Assembly: GCA_023419605.1 (NCBI GenBank)
Contig: JAEZXR010000061.1
Coordinates: 1-64,000 of the forward strand
Reading direction: 5' to 3'
DNA: 64,000 bases
Source of the DNA: Bacillota bacterium
GTDB lineage: Bacteria > Bacillota > Clostridia > Acetivibrionales > JAEZXR01
Shown here: in pieces, positions 8,653-17,595 of the stretch
How positions within the stretch are numbered: position 1 is the stretch's first letter
Layout: each line of letters opens with the position of its first letter
Made by a program: the position numbers and the translations under genes
The notes under the pieces: model-generated
Told to the model about the DNA's origin: nothing
The model's database searches: none
What the model saw: only the letters and a program-made list of their open reading frames with translations

Positions 8653-9003
8653 ATGGTAAATCGACTGGACAGAATTTCGGAAGAAGTTCGAAGAGAAATT
8701 AGCAATGTAATACAAAATGATTTGAAGGACCCCAGACTTCCTGCCCTCATCAGCGTAACAAGGGTTACGGTGACAAAGGACCTCAAACACGCAAAGGTAC
8801 ATGTAAGCATTATGGGCAATGATGAGGAAAAGAAAAATGCCCTGAACGGCTTACGAAGTGCTGCCGGCTTTATCCGGCGCGAACTTGGGCACAGGATACA
8901 GATGCGGTATATTCCTGAAATTCATTTTGAATTGGATGATTCCATAGAACACGGTGCCTATATAACAACTCTGATCAATAAAACCGTAAATCAGGATAAA
9001 TAA
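8653..9003 (+). CDS. rbfA: 30S ribosome-binding factor RbfA
   Basis: Cold-adaptation and 30S maturation factor that binds near 16S helix 1. The sequence fits the family over its length: VNRLDRISEEVRREISNVIQ at the N-terminus, DPRLPALISVTRVTVTKDLK in the KH-like core, and RRELGHRIQMRYIPEIHFEL near the C-terminus. The ATG at 8653 gives the standard N-terminus; GGAAAGGA lies about 14 bases upstream, rather far, so starts at 8629 (TTG) or 8638 (ATG) remain possible. A strong hairpin follows the stop. Confidence 0.94.
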   Translation: MVNRLDRISEEVRREISNVIQNDLKDPRLPALISVTRVTVTKDLKHAKVHVSIMGNDEEKKNALNGLRSAAGFIRRELGHRIQMRYIPEIHFELDDSIEHGAYITTLINKTVNQDK

Positions 9004-9015
9004 ATTATGGGCAGA

Positions 9016-9068
9016 AGGCTATAGTTATGGGTTATTAAAGCAAGCCCGTAACTATAGCCTATTTTATT
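9016..9068 (+). terminator. terminator-like hairpin after rbfA
   Basis: AGGCTATAGTTA (9016-9027) pairs perfectly with TAACTATAGCCT (9049-9060), with a GGG/CCC inner extension, followed by ATTTTATT. The T tract is short, so read-through into nrnA is likely. Confidence 0.65.
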
Positions 9069-9133
9069 ACAGAGGAAAGCTTGCAGATTTGCCTATAGTA
9101 TAGTAAATCCTGAAAAATGAAAAGGTGATAGAA

Positions 9134-10093
9134 ATGATGATATTGGACAAAATTATCTCGCAAATCAAACAAAGCAGTAATATAGCCATTCTGCCTCATG
9201 TCTCTGCAGATGGAGATTCCATCGGGTCCAGCACAGCGCTGGCTTTGGCTATTGAGAAAATGGGCGGAAAAGCAGTTGTCTATTTGGAGGAGGAAGTACC
9301 CTATACACTTTCCTTTGTGCCGGGAAAGCACTTTATCAAGGTCTATGATGGGACAAGCAATGATCACGATCTGGCAGTCGCTTTAGATACAGGAGATATG
9401 GACCGCCTGGGTAAAAGAGCGGAAATTTTCAAAAAATGTGTACAGACTGTAAATATTGACCACCACCCAACCAATACGATGTTTGCCGGTGAAAACTACG
9501 TACACACCGGTGCTGCTGCCGTATCGGAAATTATATACCAGATGATTAAGATGGCCGGCCTGGACTTGGATAAGGATATAGCTACTTCTCTCTATGTGGC
9601 GCTTGTAACAGATACCGGAGGGTTTCGGTACAGTAATACAACGTGTATTACACACCGGATTGCAGGAGATTTGATCAACAATGGTGCCGATGTTGCATTT
9701 GTTTCACAGCAGGTTTTTGAAAATTCGTCCTTAGGGAAGATAAGACTCACCGGAAAAGCCATTGAATCTCTGGAGATACTGGAAGATGGAAAGCTTTCTG
9801 TTGTTGCCGTAACGGATGAAATGCTTCGGGAATGCGGTGCTAAAGAGGAAGACTGTGAAGGGATTGTCAATATAGGCCGTAGTGTCAGGGGCGTAGAAGT
9901 TTCAGTGATGCTGCGGTACAAGGATGAAGGGCTTGTAAAAGTTAATTTGCGCTCCAAAGAATATGTGGATGTATCTGCTATTGCTGCAAAATTCACGGGA
10001 GGCGGCCATAAAAGAGCGGCTGGCTGTACGGTAAAAGGAACGTTGGATCAGGTAAAAGACGATATAATAAAGGAAATAAGGACGGCTCTTTAG
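9134..10093 (+). CDS. nrnA: DHH-family phosphoesterase, NrnA-type nanoRNase / pAp phosphatase
   Basis: Predicted to degrade short oligoribonucleotides and to hydrolyse 3'-phosphoadenosine 5'-phosphate. About 319 residues. Metal-binding motifs of the DHH domain are visible: HVSADGDSIGSS near residue 25, ALDTGDMDRLG near 83, NIDHHPTN near 108 and VTDTGGFRYSN near 159. The C-terminal DHHA1 domain carries GGGHKRAAGC. The ATG at 9134 is chosen because AAAGGTGA sits 6 bases before it; the upstream in-frame GTG overlaps that site. Between rbfA and truB, the usual Firmicute place. Confidence 0.93.
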   Translation: MMILDKIISQIKQSSNIAILPHVSADGDSIGSSTALALAIEKMGGKAVVYLEEEVPYTLSFVPGKHFIKVYDGTSNDHDLAVALDTGDMDRLGKRAEIFKKCVQTVNIDHHPTNTMFAGENYVHTGAAAVSEIIYQMIKMAGLDLDKDIATSLYVALVTDTGGFRYSNTTCITHRIAGDLINNGADVAFVSQQVFENSSLGKIRLTGKAIESLEILEDGKLSVVAVTDEMLRECGAKEEDCEGIVNIGRSVRGVEVSVMLRYKDEGLVKVNLRSKEYVDVSAIAAKFTGGGHKRAAGCTVKGTLDQVKDDIIKEIRTAL

Positions 10094-10126
10094 ATTGAAT
10101 TAAAGAGGGTCTTGGTGAGATGAGCA

Positions 10127-11029
10127 ATGAACGGAATATTAAACATATTAAAACCTCCGGGTATGACCTCCTTTGATGTAGTGGGTTACTTACGGGGAGT
10201 CATTAAAATAAAGAAAATCGGGCACACGGGTACTCTGGACCCGGGGGCTGTGGGAGTGCTTCCCATTTGCATTGGAAGTGCTACAAAAGCGATTGAATAT
10301 ATGACGGACAAAGATAAAGTCTACAGAGCGGAAATGACCCTGGGGGTATCGACGGATACCCAGGATTCTTCTGGACAGGTATTGGAGCAGAAGGAGGTCA
10401 ATGTAACGTCAGAAGAGGTATCCCGGGTTGTAACGCAATTTATTGGGAAGCTTCAGCAGATTCCTCCCATGTACTCGGCCATTAAAGTAGAGGGGAAGAA
10501 ACTCTATGAACTGGCCCGGAGTGGGATTACTGTTGAACGTAAGCCCAGGGAGATTGAAGTCTATTCCATCGATATAATTAAAAATATCGACGAGAAGAGT
10601 GAAGGACCAAAGACGGTTATTCTTGACGTCCACTGCTCCAAGGGAACCTATATCCGTACGCTGTGTCATGACATCGGAGAGCAGCTGGGATGCGGGGGAC
10701 ATATGTCTTTCCTGGTCAGACTGAAGGCTGGCAGCTTTACGATTGCTTCAGCCCTTACGCTGCAAGAGATTGCCTTATTACACCAGGAAGGATGCCTTTA
10801 TGAAAACCTGTTAAGTCCGGATCAAGTATTTGATAACCTGGCTGCCGTTCAATTGGAGGAGGCGGAGGAAAGCCGTTTTTTGAATGGCGTTTATATAAAC
10901 CTGAGCCAAGGGAACCATAAAGAGGGAGATTTTGTTAGAGTCTATGACAGAATGGGCAAATTTTTGGCGGTAGGCGAGATCGTTTCAAAACAGGGTCTTC
11001 TACTGTTGAAGTCAAAAAAAGTTTTTTGA
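10127..11029 (+). CDS. truB: tRNA pseudouridine(55) synthase TruB
   Basis: Makes pseudouridine 55 in the T arm of most tRNAs. 300 residues. The catalytic aspartate lies in GHTGTLDPGAVGVLPICIG (about residues 32-50), after the N-terminal ILNILKPPGMTS segment. CSKGTYIRTLCHDIG (about 171) is also diagnostic, and a small PUA-like C-terminus follows. ATG start with a GGTGAGA site. Ends 13 bp before ribF. Confidence 0.97.
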   Translation: MNGILNILKPPGMTSFDVVGYLRGVIKIKKIGHTGTLDPGAVGVLPICIGSATKAIEYMTDKDKVYRAEMTLGVSTDTQDSSGQVLEQKEVNVTSEEVSRVVTQFIGKLQQIPPMYSAIKVEGKKLYELARSGITVERKPREIEVYSIDIIKNIDEKSEGPKTVILDVHCSKGTYIRTLCHDIGEQLGCGGHMSFLVRLKAGSFTIASALTLQEIALLHQEGCLYENLLSPDQVFDNLAAVQLEEAEESRFLNGVYINLSQGNHKEGDFVRVYDRMGKFLAVGEIVSKQGLLLLKSKKVF

Positions 11030-11042
11030 CGAGGGGATAGCT

Positions 11043-11972
11043 ATGGAAGTAATATATGGAGCACATACTGCGATGCAAATAAACAAACCCATGGGAGTTG
11101 GGTTGGGAAACTTTGATGGCCTTCATGTAGGCCATATGGCACTGGTAAATACATTGATCAATGAATCAAAGCTTAGTGGGCTTGGGTCCATGGTCTATAC
11201 CTTTAGAAAACATCCGGAAAATATTATGCGGAAGAAGTTGTTCACCCCTTTGATTACAACAGTAAATAAGAAAATCGAGCTATTGGGGCAGACAACCTTA
11301 CATTATGTGTATTTTGATGAGTTTACGGAGGAATTTTCAAGACTGGAACCCGAGGAATTTGTAAAAAGGGTGCTAGTGGACAAATTGAGAGCAAAACTGG
11401 TTGTGACGGGATTTAATTATCGATTTGGCTACAAAGGGCAAGGGGATGTAAATCTTCTGAAAAAGTTCGGAGAAACCTATGGCTTCCGTGCGGTAATGAT
11501 TCCACCCATCAAAACTGACAATGATGTTGTCAGCAGTACCTCCATCAGAAACTATCTGGCCAAAGGGAGTATGAATCAGGTGTTTAAAATGCTTGGGCGA
11601 CATTACTCCATCACAGGTGAGGTAGTGGGAGGGAGACGCATTGGCAATACTATCGGGTTTCCCACGGCCAACATACTTCCGGAAGAGTATCTGATACTTC
11701 CTGCCAGCGGCGTATATATAACGAAAACCTTACTGGATGGAAGATTCTACCACAGTGTGACCAATGTGGGTGTGAACCCAACCTTTGAGGCACTGAAAAG
11801 AGCTACCGTTGAGACATATATACTGGATTTTGACGAAGATATCTATGGAAAAAATATCGAGGTTTTCTTCATGGAAAGAATCCGTGGGGAAAAGAAGTTC
11901 AAGAGCAAGGATGAACTGATAGAGCAAATGAAAAAAGATGTTACGGCAACAAGGGAGTTTTATGGTATATGA
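11043..11972 (+). CDS. ribF: bifunctional riboflavin kinase / FAD synthetase
   Basis: Converts riboflavin to FMN and then FAD. 309 residues. The N-terminal adenylyltransferase domain shows GVGLGNFDGLHVGH (about 20-33) and the SSTSIRNYLAKG segment (about 163); the C-terminal kinase domain shows GRRIGNTIGFPTAN (about 199) and TNVGVNPTF. GAGGGGATAGCT precedes the ATG. The stop overlaps the hypF start (ATGA), so the two are translationally coupled, an unusual pairing of flavin synthesis with hydrogenase maturation. Confidence 0.97.
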   Translation: MEVIYGAHTAMQINKPMGVGLGNFDGLHVGHMALVNTLINESKLSGLGSMVYTFRKHPENIMRKKLFTPLITTVNKKIELLGQTTLHYVYFDEFTEEFSRLEPEEFVKRVLVDKLRAKLVVTGFNYRFGYKGQGDVNLLKKFGETYGFRAVMIPPIKTDNDVVSSTSIRNYLAKGSMNQVFKMLGRHYSITGEVVGGRRIGNTIGFPTANILPEEYLILPASGVYITKTLLDGRFYHSVTNVGVNPTFEALKRATVETYILDFDEDIYGKNIEVFFMERIRGEKKFKSKDELIEQMKKDVTATREFYGI

Positions 11973-14290
11973 GTCATAAAGCCTTTCACATATACATTAC
12001 GGGAATTGTCCAGGGAGTTGGTTTCAGGCCTTTTGTATATAATCTTGCCCAATCCCTTTTACTAAAAGGAAGGGTAAGAAATGCCGGAGCTGATGTGATT
12101 ATTGAAGTAGAGGGTCCTCAGGATTCCCTGGACACCTTTGTCCAAAGAATAAAATCCAATCCTCCGCCGCTATCAAAGATTAAATCCGTTAATGTAAAAC
12201 CAATCGAGTTCGCGGGCTATAGCGACTTTGAAATTGAAACAAGCAGCCGGGGAGGGAACAGTAAAGTGTATATCTCTCCCGATGTTGGGGTATGCAAGGA
12301 TTGTGAAAGGGAAATGTTTGATGCTGGGGACCGAAGGTATCTTTATCCCTTTATCAACTGCACCAATTGCGGTCCCCGGTTCACTATCATCAAAGGCGTG
12401 CCTTACGACAGGCCCCTAACCACTATGGCCAGGTTTGAAATGTGCGATTCCTGTGCTGCTGAGTACAAAAATCCCGCAGACCGAAGATACCACGCCCAGC
12501 CGGTTTCCTGCTACCGGTGCGGTCCAAGGTTGCAGCTTTTGGATCACAGGGGGGAGACGGTAGGGGCGGAAGATATCATTGAGGCTGCAAAGCGGTTGAT
12601 TGCTGCGGGGGATATAATAGCGGTTAAAGGTCTTGGAGGCTATCATCTGGTTTGTGATGCCCATAATGCCGAAGCGGTGAAGCGCTTAAGGGAAAGAAAG
12701 ATCCGGGATGACAAGCCTTTTGCCCTAATGGTAAAAAGTTATAAAACAGCACTGCAATATTGTCAAGTGAATGAGGAAGAAAAAAGATTGCTGGAGTCGG
12801 AGCGAAAGCCGATTGTGCTTTTGCAGAAACGGGAAGGGGTAAACCTTCCGGAAGAGATTGCGCCTGGAAATCCTTATTTAGGCATCATGCTTCCCTATAC
12901 TCCGGTACACCTGCTGCTCTTTCATAGTGGAACGCCGGATTCGGCAGATGTACCATTTTCGGCCCTGGTTGCCACCAGTGGCAACAGAAGCAGTGAGCCC
13001 ATTTACTACAAGGATGAAGAGGCCATTGAGAGTCTCAAAGATATTGCAGATTACTTCCTTACCAATGACAGGGAGATTTATATACGAACCGATGACTCCG
13101 TAACCCGTGTAGCTATGGGGAAGGAGTATATCATCCGTAGAGCCCGTGGGTATGTGCCTTTCCCCGTTACCTGTGAGATTTTTAACAAGGGTGAAATCCC
13201 CGCGGTACTGGCTTGCGGAGGTGAGCTGAAGAATACTTTCTGCCTGAACAAGGGGAATGAATTTTATATCAGCCATCATATCGGGGATCTGGAAAATGCG
13301 GAAACGCTGACTTCCTTTGAGGAAGGAATTGAGCATTTTCAAAAGATGTTTGGCATCGAGTATGAAGCTGTGGCCTATGACCTCCACCCGGAATACCTTT
13401 CCACCAAATATGCGGCTGATCTGGATGTGAAGAACAAAATAGCAGTTCAACACCATCAGGCGCATATTGCCTCCTGTATGGCAGATAACGACCTGGAGGG
13501 AGATGTTATCGGGGTGGCTTTTGATGGAACGGGCTACGGCGAAGACGGAAACCTTTGGGGTGGAGAGTTTTTCACCGGAAGCTATAAGGGCTTCAAAAGA
13601 GCTGCTCATTTGGAATACATTCCTATGCCCGGCGGAGAAAAGGCGATAAAGGAACCGTGGAGGATGGCGGCAAGCTACTTGTATAGCCTACCAGGTCCGA
13701 AGCTTGAAATGAAGGAACTGCTCGACCTCCTTCCGGAAGCGGATGAAGCCGGCATCAAAGCAGTTCATATGATGATGGATAAGAAAATAAATGCACCCCT
13801 TACCTCCAGCGTGGGACGGCTCTTTGATGCAGTTTCCGCACTCCTTGGCATACGAAGCCGGATCCGTTATGAGGGCCAAGCGGCTATTGAATTGGAGTAT
13901 GCTGCAGAAAAGGGGAGCTTTGAGCCCTATCATTGTGAAATCAATGGTAATGGAGGAATTTTTCGTATTTGTACAGGTAATGTAATTAAAAGTATAATAG
14001 AAGATAGGAGAAGCGGTGTTCCTATATCCGTTATATCGTCAAAGTTTCATACAACCGTAGCCGTCATGGTTGAAAAAATTTGCAGCCTGATTCGGCAGGA
14101 TACGGGACTTGGGAGAGTTGTGCTGAGCGGCGGCGTATTTCAAAACATTACGCTGCTGGAACAATGTGTGGGAGCTTTGAGAAACTGCGGCTTTGAGGTT
14201 TACACCCACAGCAGGGTTCCCTCCAATGATGGGGGAATCTCTTTAGGGCAAGCCGTAATGGCGGCAGCAAAATTTATGAAGGAACAATAG
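11969..14290 (+). CDS. hypF: carbamoyltransferase HypF
   Basis: First step in cyanide-ligand synthesis for [NiFe] hydrogenases: carbamoyl phosphate is converted to a carbamoyl adenylate and moved to the HypE C-terminal cysteine. 773 residues, full length. Domains in order: acylphosphatase-like (about 1-90, GIVQGVGFRPFVYNLA), two C-x2-C...C-x2-C zinc fingers (about 108-185), YrdC-like (about 205-385, KGLGGYHLVCDA and SGNRSSEP) and a Kae1-like C-terminal domain (about 400-770, HHQAHIASCM and FDGTGYGEDG). Overlaps ribF by 4 bp and is 19 bp before hypC. Confidence 0.97.
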   Translation: MSHKAFHIYITGIVQGVGFRPFVYNLAQSLLLKGRVRNAGADVIIEVEGPQDSLDTFVQRIKSNPPPLSKIKSVNVKPIEFAGYSDFEIETSSRGGNSKVYISPDVGVCKDCEREMFDAGDRRYLYPFINCTNCGPRFTIIKGVPYDRPLTTMARFEMCDSCAAEYKNPADRRYHAQPVSCYRCGPRLQLLDHRGETVGAEDIIEAAKRLIAAGDIIAVKGLGGYHLVCDAHNAEAVKRLRERKIRDDKPFALMVKSYKTALQYCQVNEEEKRLLESERKPIVLLQKREGVNLPEEIAPGNPYLGIMLPYTPVHLLLFHSGTPDSADVPFSALVATSGNRSSEPIYYKDEEAIESLKDIADYFLTNDREIYIRTDDSVTRVAMGKEYIIRRARGYVPFPVTCEIFNKGEIPAVLACGGELKNTFCLNKGNEFYISHHIGDLENAETLTSFEEGIEHFQKMFGIEYEAVAYDLHPEYLSTKYAADLDVKNKIAVQHHQAHIASCMADNDLEGDVIGVAFDGTGYGEDGNLWGGEFFTGSYKGFKRAAHLEYIPMPGGEKAIKEPWRMAASYLYSLPGPKLEMKELLDLLPEADEAGIKAVHMMMDKKINAPLTSSVGRLFDAVSALLGIRSRIRYEGQAAIELEYAAEKGSFEPYHCEINGNGGIFRICTGNVIKSIIEDRRSGVPISVISSKFHTTVAVMVEKICSLIRQDTGLGRVVLSGGVFQNITLLEQCVGALRNCGFEVYTHSRVPSNDGGISLGQAVMAAAKFMKEQ

Positions 14291-14309
14291 CGTGGGGGAG
14301 GAAGGAAGT

Positions 14310-14534
14310 ATGTGTCTCGGATTACCCGGAAGGGTTATAAAAATAGAAGATAAGACCAGCCTGGTTGAGGTGATGGGAGTATCGAGAGAAGTTTCCATAG
14401 AACTACTGAAAAACGTTACTATAGGAGATTATGTGCTGGTACATGCCGGCTGTGCCATCACAAAAATTGATGAGGAAGAGGCTTTACGAACCATAGAACT
14501 TTTTAAAGAGCTAAGGGAGCTTGTCCATGAATAA
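14310..14534 (+). CDS. hypC: hydrogenase assembly chaperone HypC/HupF
   Basis: Small chaperone that carries the Fe(CN)2CO unit with HypD. 74 residues. The essential N-terminal cysteine follows the initiator Met (MCLGLPGRVIKI), which fixes the start at 14310; GGAGGAAGGA lies before it. The typical DYVLVHAGCAITKIDEEEA segment is present near residue 45. Overlaps hypD by 8 bp. Confidence 0.97.
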   Translation: MCLGLPGRVIKIEDKTSLVEVMGVSREVSIELLKNVTIGDYVLVHAGCAITKIDEEEALRTIELFKELRELVHE

Positions 14535-15615
14535 TTATATTGATATGTTCAGAAATTCCGAAATGGCCCGGCAGTTGGGAGAAACATTAAAGAACTATCA
14601 GGGCAGGCCGGTTACCATCATGGAGGTTTGCGGGACTCACACCATGGCGATTTTCCGCTATGGAATCCGGTCTCTTTTGCCTGAAAACATCCGGCTCATT
14701 TCAGGACCCGGATGTCCTGTGTGCGTTACTCCTGCTTTTTATTTAAATGCGGCATTGGAATTAGCAAAAGGGAAGGATGTAATTCTCACTACCTTCGGTG
14801 ATATGATGCGGGTTCCGGGAAGCCGCTCCTCGTTGATGCAGGAAAAAGCCAAGGGAGCCGATGTGAGAATGGTCTACTCACCGCTGGATGCATTGAAGAT
14901 AGCCGAAGAAAACCCGGATAAAAAAGTGGTATTCCTTTCCATTGGATTTGAAACTACCACACCTGTTTGTGCACTGGCAGTTACAAATGCCAAAAAGCAG
15001 GGACTAAAGAACTTCTCTATTCTTTCTGCCAATAAGACTATGCCGGAAGCGCTAAAGCTGCTGGCAGTGGATAAGGATATCGGAGTTAACGGATACCTGT
15101 ATCCAGGTCATGTTAGTGCCATACTGGGGACCAGCCTGTATGAAGAACTGGCGAAAGATTATGGAGTTTCCGGTGTAGTGACAGGGTTTGAACCTCTGGA
15201 TATGCTGTCTGCCATTATTACTTTGGCAAGAAATATCCAGGATGGTAAAACTGTCCTTGAAAATCAATATTCCCGGGTTGTTTCAAAGGAGGGAAATCCT
15301 CTGGCACTGGAAAAAACCTATGAGGTATTTGAGGCGGCCGATGCGGTGTGGAGAGGTATCGGCGAAATACCGAATTCCGGTCTGAGCGTTAGAAAAGAAT
15401 ACGAAGATTATGATGCATGGAAAGTTTTCGATATAAAATTGGATACTACGGAAGAGCCGAAAGGCTGCCTGTGCGGTGAAGTGTTAAAAGGGAAGAAGAC
15501 CCCGAAGGATTGTAAATTATTTAGCAAGGCCTGTACGCCGGAAAATCCCGTAGGCTCCTGCATGGTTTCCTCCGAAGGAACCTGTGCAGCGTATTATAAA
15601 TACGGTGAAGGATAA
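14527..15615 (+). CDS. hypD: hydrogenase formation protein HypD
   Basis: Iron-sulfur protein on which the Fe(CN)2CO centre is assembled with HypC. 362 residues. Family motifs are visible: MEVCGTHTMAIFRYG (about 34-48), GPGCPVCVT (about 66-74), SIGFETTTP (about 139), and a cysteine-rich C-terminus (GCLCGEVLKGKKTPKDC, then CTPENPVGSCMVS) that holds the 4Fe-4S cluster. ATG at 14527 overlaps the hypC end, which suggests coupled production of the HypC-HypD complex. Confidence 0.97.
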   Translation: MNNYIDMFRNSEMARQLGETLKNYQGRPVTIMEVCGTHTMAIFRYGIRSLLPENIRLISGPGCPVCVTPAFYLNAALELAKGKDVILTTFGDMMRVPGSRSSLMQEKAKGADVRMVYSPLDALKIAEENPDKKVVFLSIGFETTTPVCALAVTNAKKQGLKNFSILSANKTMPEALKLLAVDKDIGVNGYLYPGHVSAILGTSLYEELAKDYGVSGVVTGFEPLDMLSAIITLARNIQDGKTVLENQYSRVVSKEGNPLALEKTYEVFEAADAVWRGIGEIPNSGLSVRKEYEDYDAWKVFDIKLDTTEEPKGCLCGEVLKGKKTPKDCKLFSKACTPENPVGSCMVSSEGTCAAYYKYGEG

Positions 15616-15690
15616 AGAGGGTTTTGGTGAGAATAGTAAAAACTTATAGGGACGGACCTTGTGTCCGCCTGTTTTATATAGGAGGTAAGG

Positions 15691-16698
15691 ATGTCGGATA
15701 TAATTACACTGGCTCACGGAAGTGGGGGAAAATTAACGCACAATTTAATTCGGGATGTTTTTGCAAAGCATTTGACCAATGACATCCTTTTGCAAGGCGA
15801 TGATGCTGCCAGATTCCAGATACCGGAGGGGAGAATGGCCTTTACTACCGATTCCTTTGTCATTTCCCCTATCTTTTTTAAAGGGGGAAATATAGGAAAA
15901 TTGGCTGTCTGCGGAACTGTGAATGATATCGCCGCCATGGGAGCCAAGCCTCTATACCTAACCTGCGGGTTTATTATTGAAGAGGGCTTTTCGATTCGGC
16001 AGTTGGAGGAGATAGTGGTTTCCATGGGACAGACTGCCCGGGAGTGTGGCGTCAAGATCGTGGCGGGAGATACCAAAGTGGTACAGCGAGGAGCCGCAGA
16101 CCAAATATTTATAAACACTTCCGGTATCGGGATCATTCCAGAGAAGGTAAATGTTTCGGGTGCTGCAGCGGTTCCAGGGGATACGGTCATCATAACCGGT
16201 ACCTTAGGAGATCACGGGTGCTCCATATTGCTGGAAAGAGAGAAAATGGAGCTGGGTGCAAGCATCCCCAGTGATTGTGCTCCATTGAATCATCTCGTAG
16301 AGAAGATTCTTGAAGTAACCAAGGATGTTCATGTTTTCAGGGATCCAACACGGGGAGGGCTCGCCACTACACTGAATGAGATCGCAGCACAGAGCCGGGT
16401 ATCTATTCAGCTTCAGGAAGCTGCCCTGCCTGTAAAAGAAGAAGTGAGGGGCGTGTGTGAGCTTTTAGGGATGGACCCGGTGTATCTGGCCAATGAAGGG
16501 AAGATGATCGTGATTGTTCCCGGGGAGGCAGCACAGAAGGTACTGGACGTTATAAAGGCAAACCCTTATGGGAAGGACGCCTGCGTTATAGGACATGTAA
16601 CTGAAGGCCCTGCCGGCCGGGTCACTACAAAAACCATTACCGGTGGGAATCGGATTGTGGATATGCTGGTGGGAGATCAGCTGCCCAGGATTTGTTGA
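15691..16698 (+). CDS. hypE: carbamoyl dehydratase HypE
   Basis: Dehydrates the thiocarboxamide on its C-terminal cysteine to thiocyanate, the CN source for the hydrogenase active site. 335 residues of the PurM-like ATP-binding superfamily: LAHGSGGKLTHNLI at the N-terminus, FTTDSFVISPIFFKGGNIGK (about 51-70), and RDPTRGGLATTLNEIA. The protein ends in PRIC, exactly the required terminal Cys motif. AGGAGGTAAGG precedes the ATG. A 75-bp gap with a small GGAC/GTCC hairpin (about 15651-15668) separates it from hypD. Last gene of the operon. Confidence 0.97.
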   Translation: MSDIITLAHGSGGKLTHNLIRDVFAKHLTNDILLQGDDAARFQIPEGRMAFTTDSFVISPIFFKGGNIGKLAVCGTVNDIAAMGAKPLYLTCGFIIEEGFSIRQLEEIVVSMGQTARECGVKIVAGDTKVVQRGAADQIFINTSGIGIIPEKVNVSGAAAVPGDTVIITGTLGDHGCSILLEREKMELGASIPSDCAPLNHLVEKILEVTKDVHVFRDPTRGGLATTLNEIAAQSRVSIQLQEAALPVKEEVRGVCELLGMDPVYLANEGKMIVIVPGEAAQKVLDVIKANPYGKDACVIGHVTEGPAGRVTTKTITGGNRIVDMLVGDQLPRIC

Positions 16699-16707
16699 TG
16701 GAGATAT

Positions 16708-16750
16708 AACCCATATCCTCCTTTTAAAGGGAGGATATGGGTTGATTTTT
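16708..16750 (+). terminator. intrinsic terminator after hypE
   Basis: AACCCATATCCTCC (16708-16721) pairs with GGAGGATATGGGTT (16730-16743), followed by GATTTTTTAG. Fourteen perfect pairs and an 8-nt loop. Confidence 0.9.
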
Positions 16751-16863
16751 TAGAGACGTAAAAACTTTTAAGACAAATTTATAGGTCAACTGTATAACCT
16801 GGATGAGGTTGTTAAATAATTACCAATGAACTCAAATTAAATTGGATGAAAGGCTAATGGAAC

Positions 16864-17595
16864 ATGATAATCAGAATTAAAAATTTGGGAAAGATTTATA
16901 AAAACGGTAACATTGAGGTGGAAGCTCTAAGGAAAATTAATCTCTCCATTGACAAAGGGGAGTTTGTTTCCATCATGGGACCTTCCGGTTCCGGTAAATC
17001 CACCCTGATGAACATTGTAGGTTGTCTGGACCGTTCCACCTCCGGAGAATATGAACTGGACGGTGTAAATATCTCGAAGCTGGATGATCGGGAGCTGGCA
17101 AAAATAAGGAACCTGAAAATCGGGTTTGTTTTTCAGTCTTTTAATCTGCTGCCCAGGATTTCTGCGCTTCAAAATGTAGAATTGCCTATGATCTATGCAG
17201 GCATGCCGGCGAAGGAGAGACGGAAGCGAGCCATGAGCGCCCTTGAAAGAGTAGGACTGGCGGGAAGAGCACAGCACAAGCCCAACGAGCTTTCGGGTGG
17301 GCAGCGGCAAAGGGTTGCTATTGCCAGGGCACTGGTGAATGCACCTGCCATCATATTGGCTGATGAGCCTACCGGAAATCTGGATAGTGCATCGGGTGAG
17401 GATATCATGGCTGTGTTCCAGGAATTGAACAGAGAAGGTGTAACCATCGTACTGGTAACCCACGAACCGGATATCGCAGAGCATACCAAGCGTGTAGTAA
17501 GCTTCCGGGATGGAAACCTGGTTACGGACAAATTGGTTGAGAATCCCATAGATGCAAGAGAGATGATCAAATTGAGAAAAGCCGAGGGAGAATAA
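16864..17595 (+). CDS. ABC transporter ATP-binding protein, MacB/LolD type
   Basis: Nucleotide-binding subunit of a type VII (MacB-like) ABC system. 243 residues with all motifs: Walker A GPSGSGKST (about 39), Q-loop FVFQSF (about 88), signature LSGGQRQRVAIARAL (about 143), Walker B IILADEPTGNLD (about 163) and H-loop LVTHEPDIAEH. The expected permease (FtsX/MacB-like, about 400 residues) is not next to it; the 460 bp downstream hold no such gene. Start ATG lacks a strong ribosome binding site (AAAGGCTAATGG upstream). Substrate unknown; it may pair with a permease elsewhere. Confidence 0.9.
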   Translation: MIIRIKNLGKIYKNGNIEVEALRKINLSIDKGEFVSIMGPSGSGKSTLMNIVGCLDRSTSGEYELDGVNISKLDDRELAKIRNLKIGFVFQSFNLLPRISALQNVELPMIYAGMPAKERRKRAMSALERVGLAGRAQHKPNELSGGQRQRVAIARALVNAPAIILADEPTGNLDSASGEDIMAVFQELNREGVTIVLVTHEPDIAEHTKRVVSFRDGNLVTDKLVENPIDAREMIKLRKAEGE

